A DNA stretch of 5,482 nucleotides from UBA6220 sp937870835 (GTDB lineage Bacteria > Patescibacteriota > Minisyncoccia > Minisyncoccales > Minisyncoccaceae). Below are positions 1 to 5,482 of this stretch, one piece after another. Position 1 is the stretch's first letter, and every line of letters starts with the position of its first letter. Under the pieces are notes generated by a model that saw only the letters and a list, made by a program, of their open reading frames with translations, ran no database searches and was not told the DNA's origin. The DNA is taken from positions 1-5,482 of the forward strand of contig DAOLWP010000030.1 in assembly GCA_035421265.1 (NCBI GenBank), given 5' to 3'. The translations under genes and the position numbers were made by a program.

Positions 1-11
1 AGTTGGTTTTA

Positions 12-49
12 TTTTATGGTATAGTATATTTTATTTTTATGGTATAGTA
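12..49 (+). promoter_or_regulatory. Tandem 15-base direct repeat resembling two extended -10 promoter boxes
   Basis: The 15-base sequence TTTTATGGTATAGTA occurs twice without mismatch, at 12-26 and 35-49, with a 23-base period. Each copy contains TGGTATAGT, which fits the extended -10 form TGnTATAAT with one mismatch. The same core (TATG-n-TA-n-A-n-TA) reappears before ftsK at 466-477, which supports reading it as promoter DNA. No good -35 box sits at the right distance from either copy, but extended -10 promoters often do without one. The second copy ends 38 bases before the ATG of the ASCH frame at 88, a sensible leader length. It could instead be a tandem operator or a chance AT-rich duplication. 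The repeat is seen directly; its promoter role is inferred. Confidence 0.4.
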
Positions 50-87
50 AGAATATAAAAATACAGTAATAGTTTAATAAAATATTT

Positions 88-348
88 ATGGTAGTTATAC
101 AAAAGAAAATTCAACCAAAATATTTTGAATTGGTAAAATCAGGAAAAAAGAAATTTGAATTAAGATTAGTTGATTTTAAGGCAAAAGAAGGGGATATTTT
201 AATTTTAAGAGAATGGGATCCCTAGAAAAAAGAATATACAGGCAGACAGATTAAGAAAAAAGTGAAATATGTTTTGAAATTTAAGCTGAATGAATTTAAT
301 CAAAAGGAAGATATTGAAAAGAAAGGATTATATGTGCTTCAATTTTAA
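88..348 (+). pseudogene. ASCH-domain (DUF3850-like) small protein, interrupted by one in-frame TAG
   Basis: The frame runs from ATG 88 to TAA 346-348, 86 codons including an in-frame TAG at 223-225 (codon 46). Before the stop it reads IQPKYFELVKSGKKKFELRL and then a GDILIL-REWDP segment. After the stop it continues in the same frame with KKEYTGR and ends in EDIEKKGLYVLQF. This order (KIQP-xYF, SGKKxFExR, GDxLxLxEWDP, YTGRxIxKKV, short C-terminal strand) is that of small ASCH/DUF3850 proteins. The fold is related to PUA domains and is thought to bind RNA or modified nucleosides; the role of this one is unknown. An in-frame TAG at 70-72 leaves ATG 88 as the first available start. No Shine-Dalgarno motif precedes it, and no ATG allows a restart after the stop. 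Both halves look undamaged, so the stop may be a recent mutation, a sequencing error, or a site of readthrough. Family assignment is from recall of motifs. Confidence 0.7.
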
Positions 349-448
349 TTAAACAGAGCATTATTAAGATTAAATATATTAGTCCTCTAAATTTTACACG
401 GCTTTTAATAATTTTTATTTTAAGATTATTTTATTTTTTTAAAAAATT

Positions 449-476
449 TTGAAAAAAATTATTAGTATGATAGAAT
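449..476 (+). promoter_or_regulatory. Probable sigma70-type promoter of ftsK with extended -10
   Basis: A -35 box TTGAAA (449-454) is separated by 16 bases from a -10 box TAGAAT (471-476). The -10 box is preceded by TG at 468-469, giving the extended form TGATAGAAT. Transcription would start near 482-484, leaving a leader of about 20 bases before the ATG at 504. The leader is A/T only apart from single G and C bases and has no clear Shine-Dalgarno motif. A second TATAAT at 482-487 lacks a properly spaced -35. The boxes are seen; their use is inferred. Confidence 0.5.
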
Positions 477-503
477 ATAAATATAATAAAATAAGAAATA
501 TCT

Positions 504-2771
504 ATGGCTAAAAGAAGACCTGGCCGTCCTAAAATTCGTCATAAAAAAAATGAAAAAATAGAAACGCCCCACAAATCAGTTCGTCCATTTTTATCGTTGT
601 CTGAAAAAATGCAACGTTATATTTTTACAGTATTATTTTTTTTATTGGCAATAATAATTTTGTTTTCTTTTGCGAGCAGCGCGGGCGTTATCGGCGCAAA
701 CCTAAACCATCTTTTGCGATTATTAATTGGCTATGTAATTTTTGCGGCGCCGGTTATTTTTATATTAATTGGTTTTGTTATTTTTCAAAACGAAGAATCA
801 ATTAAGAGCATTAAAAACTCTCTCTTGGTGGCTGGTTCTATTTTTTTATTAGGCGCTACCGGTATTTTCGCTTTAGGGGAACTTAGAGTTGATGATTCTC
901 TTAAAAATAATTTTATTTGGAATCATTCCGGGCCCGGCGGCTGGCTAGGATATATCATTACTTGGCCCCTTTACAAAGGATTTGATTTTTGGGTTACTTT
1001 TTTTATTTTTGTATTGGCGGTTTCAATTTCTTTGATGTTTTTAATAGAGCCATTTTGGAAAAAACGGCAAGAAAATAAACCTAATGAGGAGAAATTAGCC
1101 GTAGAAGTAAAAAATAAAAAAACTTCCAAAGAATTAAAAGAGTCGGCTACTATTTTAGAAAAAATGAAAAAAGAGGCTAAAGACAAACTTAAATCTTTAG
1201 ATTTTAAAAAAGTTGACAATATTAATTCAGAGCTGCCTGCTTTAGAAATTAAAAAACCTCAAAAAGGATTTGAAGAAAGAAAAAAAGAAAATTTAATTTA
1301 TAAATATCCGCCTTTAGAATTATTGTCGGCGAGAACAGGCAATTCAGAAGGAGGAGATATTGAATTAAATTCCGCGATTATTAAAAAAACATTAAAAAAT
1401 TTTGGGATTGATGTAGAGATGGGGGAGGTTAATATTGGGCCGACAGTTACTCAATATACTTTAAAGCCGGCCGAAGGAGTTAAATTAAGCAAAATTACTG
1501 CCTTACAAAATGATTTAGCTTTAGCCTTAGCAAGTCAAAGTATTAGAATTGAGGCGCCAATTCCGGGACGTTCCTTAGTGGGTGTAGAAATTCCTAATCG
1601 AAAGAGAGCATTAGTAAGTTTGCGTGAAGTAATGGACAATCAAGAATTTAAAACATCTCCCGACCCCTTATTAATGGTTTTAGGAAAAGATGTGATGGGT
1701 CGGGCAACTTTTGCTGATTTGGGTGAAATGCCGCATTTATTAATTGGCGGAACAACTGGTTCAGGTAAAACTATTTGCTTAAATACAATTATTATGAGCT
1801 TGCTTTATCGTAATAGCCCAGAAGAACTTAAGCTTGTTTTGGTTGATCCAAAAAGAGTTGAGTTTCCAGTTTATGCTTCCTTACAGCATTTATTGTGTCC
1901 AGTAATATACGATGCTCAGCAAACTTTAGTAGCCCTAAAATGGTTAGTGGGAGAAATGGAGCGTCGCTTTACTGTTTTATCTGAAGCGCATAGCCGAGAC
2001 ATTGGCAGTTATAACTTAAAACAAGAAAAGAAAGGTGAAGAAAAAATGCCCTATATTGCTTTAATTATTGATGAATTGGCTGATTTAATGAGTGTCAAAG
2101 GAAAAGAAATAGAATCCTATGTAGTGAGGTTGGCGCAAATGTCTCGCGCTACCGGCATTCATCTTATTTTGGCCACTCAGAGACCATCAGTAGAAGTAAT
2201 TACTGGTTTAATTAAAGCAAACATTACGAGTCGGATTGCCTTAAAAGTTGGCTCTTTAGTAGATTCTCGCACAATTTTAGATGCTTCGGGAGCGGAAAAG
2301 CTTTTAGGCAAGGGCGATATGTTAATTATGAGCAAAGAATATAGCAAACCTAAAAGAATTCAAAGCCCTTATGTTTCTGAAATAGAAATAAAAAAAGTTG
2401 TTACTTGGTTAAAAGAAAATAATCCAATTGAAGAAATAGGAGAAGAAGAAGGAGAAGGCAATTATTTAGAAATACAAAATCAAAATTCTAATTCTTTAGC
2501 CGGAGAATTGCAGAAGGCAATGGAAACGCCAGAGGCGCAAATGGATTCTTTTTATTCTAAAGAAGACCCTCTTTTTGAAGAAGCAAAAAGAACAGTTATT
2601 GCCGCCCGCAAAGCGTCAGCTTCGCTGTTACAAAGACGATTGGGCATTGGTTATGCGCGCGCGGCTCGTTTAATTGATATATTAGAAGAGCGGGGCATTG
2701 TAGGACCAGCGGACGGCGCAAAGCCAAGAGATGTTTTGGTCGGAGACGAAACAGATGACAATGATTATTAA
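504..2771 (+). CDS. ftsK: DNA translocase FtsK/SpoIIIE
   Basis: A membrane-anchored, ATP-driven DNA pump that clears chromosomal DNA through the closing septum. The 755 residues hold the full family layout. A basic cytoplasmic N-terminus (1-35) contains RRPGRPK, which resembles an AT-hook. Four membrane segments lie near 38-58, 70-93, 104-124 and 160-181. A short Lys/Glu-rich linker follows (about 183-265), then the alpha domain (about 285-390) and the RecA-like motor. Walker A is GGTTGSGKT (415-423, Lys422) and Walker B is ALIIDE (519-524, Asp523 and Glu524). ATQRPS at 557-562 is also typical. An acidic, Asn/Gln-rich tether (about 640-685) leads to the winged-helix gamma domain (about 688-746, with RRLGIGYARAARLID), which in the family reads polar guide sequences and contacts the XerCD/XerH system. 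The length is close to SpoIIIE and far below E. coli FtsK, whose linker is very long. The start is the first ATG after the promoter; no SD is visible. The gene is complete and ends before a terminator. Confidence 0.96.
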   Translation: MAKRRPGRPKIRHKKNEKIETPHKSVRPFLSLSEKMQRYIFTVLFFLLAIIILFSFASSAGVIGANLNHLLRLLIGYVIFAAPVIFILIGFVIFQNEESIKSIKNSLLVAGSIFLLGATGIFALGELRVDDSLKNNFIWNHSGPGGWLGYIITWPLYKGFDFWVTFFIFVLAVSISLMFLIEPFWKKRQENKPNEEKLAVEVKNKKTSKELKESATILEKMKKEAKDKLKSLDFKKVDNINSELPALEIKKPQKGFEERKKENLIYKYPPLELLSARTGNSEGGDIELNSAIIKKTLKNFGIDVEMGEVNIGPTVTQYTLKPAEGVKLSKITALQNDLALALASQSIRIEAPIPGRSLVGVEIPNRKRALVSLREVMDNQEFKTSPDPLLMVLGKDVMGRATFADLGEMPHLLIGGTTGSGKTICLNTIIMSLLYRNSPEELKLVLVDPKRVEFPVYASLQHLLCPVIYDAQQTLVALKWLVGEMERRFTVLSEAHSRDIGSYNLKQEKKGEEKMPYIALIIDELADLMSVKGKEIESYVVRLAQMSRATGIHLILATQRPSVEVITGLIKANITSRIALKVGSLVDSRTILDASGAEKLLGKGDMLIMSKEYSKPKRIQSPYVSEIEIKKVVTWLKENNPIEEIGEEEGEGNYLEIQNQNSNSLAGELQKAMETPEAQMDSFYSKEDPLFEEAKRTVIAARKASASLLQRRLGIGYARAARLIDILEERGIVGPADGAKPRDVLVGDETDDNDY

Positions 2772-2814
2772 TTATTTATGCCTTTAATAGGATTGATATA
2801 AAAGAACACTTAGC

Positions 2815-2843
2815 AATAAACTATTTAAGATAGTTTATTTTTT
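2815..2843 (+). terminator. Intrinsic terminator of ftsK
   Basis: AATAAACTAT (2815-2824) and ATAGTTTATT (2830-2839) form a perfect 10-base-pair stem around the loop TTAAG, and a run of six T ends the element (2838-2843). It begins 43 bases after the ftsK stop. Only one of the ten stem pairs is G-C, so the hairpin is weak by usual standards but typical for such AT-rich DNA. On the minus strand the hairpin is not followed by a T run, so it should end ftsK transcripts but probably not those of the convergent SGNH gene, for which no convincing terminator is visible. Confidence 0.7.
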
Positions 2844-2899
2844 AAGAGAGAGAAAGAAAGTTATTAAGGAACATTAAAAAGAATTAAGCAATTTATATT

Positions 2900-3817
2900 T
2901 TAATTTTTTATATTTAGATCTTGATCTAAAATGTCAATAATTTTATTTACCAAAATTGTGCCGCTAAAAAAAGTTAAATGAATGCCGTCATCAATGCGGG
3001 TAGCGCGCATTACGCCTTTTTCATCAGGTAAAAAAGCAGAGTAAGATGTTCCATCTTGGTTAGCTAATAATTTTTCAGCAGAAAGATAGGTCGCATAAGG
3101 ATTTTCTTTAACTACAGCTTCAACTAATTCATTAATATGGTGGATTTTTTTGGCATATTCAGCATTTTTCATTGTTGGCAAGCCAACCCAATAAACCTTA
3201 ATATTATTATTTATTAAACGAGTAATAAATAATTTAACCCGTTGACTATATTCGGCGTCCCATTCCGGTGTGCCATATTTTAAGTATTTTTTATTTCCAT
3301 TTTGGTAAACTTCTAATGGCTGGGCATCATTTGCGCCCATCATTATAATGGCTACATTAGGTTGAAATTCTTGGATTAGATTAGTTGATTCGGTTTGCCA
3401 GTCAAAATAATCAGGCCGGGAAAGACCGCTGGAAACCTTGCCTCTTCTTAGGACATTTATGTCGTTCATTATAACTAATTTTTGTTCTAAAATATCGCCA
3501 AATCCTCCGGCCACAGCCGCAAAAGAATCACCCATAATTAAAACACGGTAAGGTTTTTCTGGTTGTTTAAAATTTTGAATTGAAGTTATGTTTTGAGGCG
3601 ATTCTTGTTCGGCTGGTTTTAATGGAGTAATATTTATTGTGTTATTTTTATTGAACTGATTAGCTAATTTAGCGAGTTGAATGCTTGCGCTTTCAAAGAT
3701 ATTGGCTGGGTTTGTATCATGAGGAGAAATCCACGCTAATAATTGGCTTGAACAAGCCAAAGGGATAATAACTGCCGAAATAATTATTAAAATTAATATT
3801 TTTTTAACAGCGTTCAT
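2900..3817 (-). CDS. Membrane-anchored SGNH/GDSL hydrolase-like protein (DUF459 type), probable O-acetyl transferase or esterase
   Basis: The 305-residue protein starts with a basic tip and a hydrophobic segment (about 7-21) that should act as a signal peptide or membrane anchor. A polar Asn/Gln/Pro-rich stalk follows (about 33-88), then one SGNH domain (about 90-298). Family blocks are plain: MGDSF with nucleophile Ser98, Gly131 in SSGLSRPDYFDW, GANDAQ with Asn163, and DDGIHLT with Asp277 and His280. The stretches RPDYFDW and VYWVGLPTM are what I recall from DUF459 proteins. With Ser, Asp and His all present, it is likely an active extracytoplasmic enzyme that transfers acetyl groups to, or removes them from, a surface glycan. 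It lies 54 bases downstream of the MBOAT gene on the same strand, the usual pairing for O-acetylation systems (compare AlgI with AlgJ/AlgX, PatA with PatB, DltB with DltD). No sugar-binding domain is attached. ATG 3817 directly precedes the signal segment; no SD is seen. The fold is certain, the substrate unknown. Confidence 0.85.
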   Translation of the reverse strand: MNAVKKILILIIISAVIIPLACSSQLLAWISPHDTNPANIFESASIQLAKLANQFNKNNTINITPLKPAEQESPQNITSIQNFKQPEKPYRVLIMGDSFAAVAGGFGDILEQKLVIMNDINVLRRGKVSSGLSRPDYFDWQTESTNLIQEFQPNVAIIMMGANDAQPLEVYQNGNKKYLKYGTPEWDAEYSQRVKLFITRLINNNIKVYWVGLPTMKNAEYAKKIHHINELVEAVVKENPYATYLSAEKLLANQDGTSYSAFLPDEKGVMRATRIDDGIHLTFFSGTILVNKIIDILDQDLNIKN

Positions 3818-3854
3818 TTTTTTTATTTTTTAGTATCTATTATTTTCTTCAATT

Positions 3855-3860
3855 ATTATA
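3855..3860 (-). promoter_or_regulatory. Possible internal -10 box before the SGNH gene
   Basis: On the minus strand the gap between the MBOAT and SGNH genes contains a consensus TATAAT (3860 to 3855), about 38 bases before the SGNH start codon. The upstream region is T-rich and offers no good -35 box. It could give the SGNH gene its own transcripts as well as those read through from the MBOAT gene. In such AT-rich DNA a chance match is quite possible. Confidence 0.22.
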
Positions 3861-3871
3861 TTTATTAAAAA

Positions 3872-5290
3872 TTAAAAAGAAAAATATATAAATGGGGGAA
3901 TGGTATTGGGCGCTAATTTATAAATAATTATACCCAAACTTATCCAAAACAGCAACCAAACCGATATTGGCATTAAAGTCTGAATTTTATTTATAAATTC
4001 TATTATTTTTTGTTCAAAGAAAATAAAGAGAGCAATTAAGACAGCAATTATAATTATTGAAACCGAAAGAGTATTAGCGCTCTTGTGCCATTGCCCCAAG
4101 CCCTTAATCACAGCAAAGGCGCGTTCCATATTTTCAGCTTTAAAGAAAATCCAGCCAAAAACTACAAAAATAAAAGTAATTAACCATCCTAAAAATCCGG
4201 TTAAACTTTTTTTAAGAAAAGTATTAACATTTTTAAGATTAGACCAAGCGCGTTCAATAGTCAAACCTAAACCATGCCACAATCCCCATATTAAATAATG
4301 AAGAGCTGCTCCATGCCACAAACCCGAAGCTATAAAAACAATTAAGACATTAAGATAACTGCGGAATTTACTAACCCTATTTCCGCCGAGCGGAATATAT
4401 AAATAATCAAGCATCCATTTATAAAAGCTAATATGCCAGCGTCGCCAAAACTCGCCAATAGAGTTGGCTCTATAAGGAAATAAAAAGTTGGGCGATAATT
4501 CAAATCCTAAAAAATTAGCGCAAGCTATTGCCATATCGCTGTAACCAGAAAAATCACAATAAATTACAAAAGCATAACCTAAAATAGCTGCTAAAATAGC
4601 TAATGATGAAAATTGTTCAGGCACGGCAAAAACATCATTAATTAATAAAGCCGAGGAAAGCCAAGTTGAGAGCACTAATTTTTTAAATAAACCAACAAAA
4701 AATAAAGTAACTGAGGGTTCTAATTTATTAATTGTTTTAGCTCCGCCATTTTTTAATTGCGGTAAAAATTCATTAGCTCGAGTGATAGGACCGGCCAATA
4801 AATAAGGAAAGAAAAAACAATAAATAAGAAAATCTAAAAGAGATGTTTCGGCTTTATATTTTTGGCGGTTTAAGTCAATTAAATAAGACAGCATTCTAAA
4901 AGAAAAAAAGGAGATTCCAATTGGAGCAATAATTTCCCAATAAGGAAAAGTTAATTTTAAGTTAAACGAGGCAAAACAAGATTCAACTGAGATGCGGAAA
5001 AAATCATAATATTTATAAATAAAAAGCAAACCTAAGTTCACAATAATTCCAATTATAAAAGCGGGCTTAGATGCTTTAGATCGTTTATTACTAATCAGTA
5101 AGCCTAAAATAAAAGTGATTAAAGAAGCGCCGGCTAAGAGGGTTACATATTTTATATCAATAAGGGCGTAAAAATAAACACTCGCAATTAATAAAAAAAG
5201 ACGCCAAATTAAAGGATATGGTTTTAACAGCCAGTTAAGGGCAATAACCGCGGCTAAAAACATTAAAAAGTCAAATGTTCCAAATAACAT
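3872..5290 (-). CDS. MBOAT-family membrane O-acyltransferase (AlgI-like)
   Basis: A polytopic inner-membrane protein of 472 residues that in this family passes an acyl group, usually acetyl, from a cytoplasmic donor to an extracytoplasmic acceptor or partner. The N-terminus MLFGTFDFLMFL is typical of AlgI-like proteins and supports the start at 5290. Landmarks in order are IAPIGISFFSF (121-131), LAGPITRANEFLPQL (165-179), YCDFSGYSDMAIA (244-256), FPYRANSIGEFWRRWHISF (271-289) and SGLWHGA (322-328). The conserved MBOAT histidines are His286 (in WRRWHIS) and His326 (in LWHG). About ten or more hydrophobic segments span the length, and the C-terminus PPFIYFSF resembles the usual end of the family. 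Length matches full-length AlgI/PatA-type proteins. The DUF459 SGNH gene 54 bases downstream is the likely partner. No alginate or lipoteichoic-acid genes are visible, so the acceptor is open and I give no gene symbol. tRNA-Pro lies 81 bases upstream on the same strand; no convincing promoter or SD was found between them. Confidence 0.93.
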   Translation of the reverse strand: MLFGTFDFLMFLAAVIALNWLLKPYPLIWRLFLLIASVYFYALIDIKYVTLLAGASLITFILGLLISNKRSKASKPAFIIGIIVNLGLLFIYKYYDFFRISVESCFASFNLKLTFPYWEIIAPIGISFFSFRMLSYLIDLNRQKYKAETSLLDFLIYCFFFPYLLAGPITRANEFLPQLKNGGAKTINKLEPSVTLFFVGLFKKLVLSTWLSSALLINDVFAVPEQFSSLAILAAILGYAFVIYCDFSGYSDMAIACANFLGFELSPNFLFPYRANSIGEFWRRWHISFYKWMLDYLYIPLGGNRVSKFRSYLNVLIVFIASGLWHGAALHYLIWGLWHGLGLTIERAWSNLKNVNTFLKKSLTGFLGWLITFIFVVFGWIFFKAENMERAFAVIKGLGQWHKSANTLSVSIIIIAVLIALFIFFEQKIIEFINKIQTLMPISVWLLFWISLGIIIYKLAPNTIPPFIYFSF

Positions 5291-5371
5291 ACATTGTATT
5301 TAATTAAACAACAATTTATTTTATTCAAAGCTTTTGTTTGTATTAAGCGTATAAAAAAACGAGGAAATTAG

Positions 5372-5442
5372 TCGGGATGCTGGGAATTGAACCCAGATGA
5401 CAGACTCCCGAAGCCTGCATAATGCCATTATATGACATCCCG
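5372..5442 (-). tRNA. tRNA-Pro (anticodon CGG)
   Basis: Read on the minus strand, the 71 bases fold as a cloverleaf. The acceptor stem CGGGATG pairs fully with CATCCCG. The anticodon stem CAGGC/GTCTG has one G-U pair and carries the loop TTCGGGA, so the anticodon is CGG (codon CCG). The T arm is CTGGG-TTCAATT-CCCAG, and the variable loop has four bases. The first pair C1-G72 and discriminator A73 are the bacterial proline identity set. The D arm is thin: three A-U pairs (ATA/TAT) around a loop with A14 and GG, and position 9 is C. CCA is not encoded and must be added by the CCA-adding enzyme. CCG codons occur several times in ftsK, so this decoder has work to do in this AT-rich genome. A TAAAAT four bases upstream is a possible -10, but transcription may begin outside the window. 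Confidence 0.93.
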
Positions 5443-5482
5443 ATATATTTTAAGATAGGGGAGAGAGAAATAAAGGGGGTGG

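Noticed and set aside
215..222. Palindrome GGGATCCC next to the in-frame stop
   Set aside because: It encodes the conserved Trp-Asp-Pro of the ASCH family and needs no separate explanation.
226..232. A-AAA-AAG slippery heptamer just after the TAG of the ASCH frame
   Set aside because: The downstream half is in the same frame as the upstream half, so no frameshift is needed; the run simply encodes Lys-Lys-Glu, and slippage after the stop could not bypass it.
407..463. Inverted repeat AATAATTTTT / AAAAATTATT upstream of ftsK
   Set aside because: The arms are A/T only, 37 bases apart, and overlap the promoter; such matches are expected by chance in this composition.
971..1219. 82-codon open frame on the minus strand
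   Set aside because: It lies wholly inside ftsK, covering its last membrane segment and Lys-rich linker; its Phe/Ser-rich translation is what antisense of Lys/Glu-rich codons gives. No start signal or domain.
2913..2930. Inverted repeat TTTAGATC-TT-GATCTAAA at the 3' end of the SGNH gene
   Set aside because: It lies within coding sequence for the last residues, the loop is too short for the full stem, and no T run follows on either strand, so it is not a terminator.
4083..4298. 71-codon open frame on the + strand
   Set aside because: It is antisense to the well-conserved MBOAT coding region and shows no recognisable motif.
504..5290. Possible alternative code (UGA as glycine, known in some CPR lineages)
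   Set aside because: None of the three full genes contains an in-frame TGA, and all end in TAA; the standard code explains them fully.
1..5482. CRISPR array, insertion sequence, defence genes or prophage
   Set aside because: No spaced repeat array, transposase, integrase, terminal inverted repeats or phage gene was seen; the only direct repeat is the pair at 12-49.

Overview
The window is AT-rich chromosomal DNA (G+C about 30% by eye) that reads cleanly with the standard bacterial code; all four reading frames with a visible end finish in TAA. It carries a compact FtsK/SpoIIIE translocase, a small ASCH-domain frame broken by one stop codon, an MBOAT plus SGNH acetylation pair, and a tRNA-Pro without an encoded CCA end. 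No start codon has a good Shine-Dalgarno motif. The style resembles a reduced-genome bacterium, and the Candidate Phyla Radiation (Patescibacteria) is my best guess. That placement is inferred from protein style and composition, not from a marker gene.

Layout, left to right. Bases 1-87 hold a 15-base direct repeat that resembles two extended -10 promoter boxes. Bases 88-348 (+) encode an ASCH/DUF3850-like protein whose frame is intact except for an in-frame TAG at 223-225. Bases 349-448 are AT-rich with nothing recognisable. A promoter at 449-476 precedes ftsK (504-2771, +), which ends before an AT-rich intrinsic terminator at 2815-2843. The rest of the convergent gap to 2899 holds nothing I can name. 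On the minus strand, tRNA-Pro(CGG) (5442-5372) is followed by an AlgI-like MBOAT acyltransferase (5290-3872) and, 54 bases later, a DUF459-type SGNH protein (3817-2900). The 81 bases between the tRNA and the MBOAT gene show no convincing promoter or terminator. Bases 5443-5482 are purine-rich on the + strand, with an SD-like motif at the very edge.

How the genes work together. FtsK is a housekeeping protein that moves chromosomal DNA through the division septum. The MBOAT and SGNH proteins form the two halves of a typical extracytoplasmic O-acetylation system. The membrane protein passes acetyl groups outward, and the membrane-anchored SGNH protein, which keeps Ser98, Asp277 and His280, would place them on or remove them from a surface glycan. 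The acceptor cannot be read from this window. The most unusual items are the single-stop ASCH gene, the repeated promoter-like boxes before it, and the stand-alone MBOAT-DUF459 pair.
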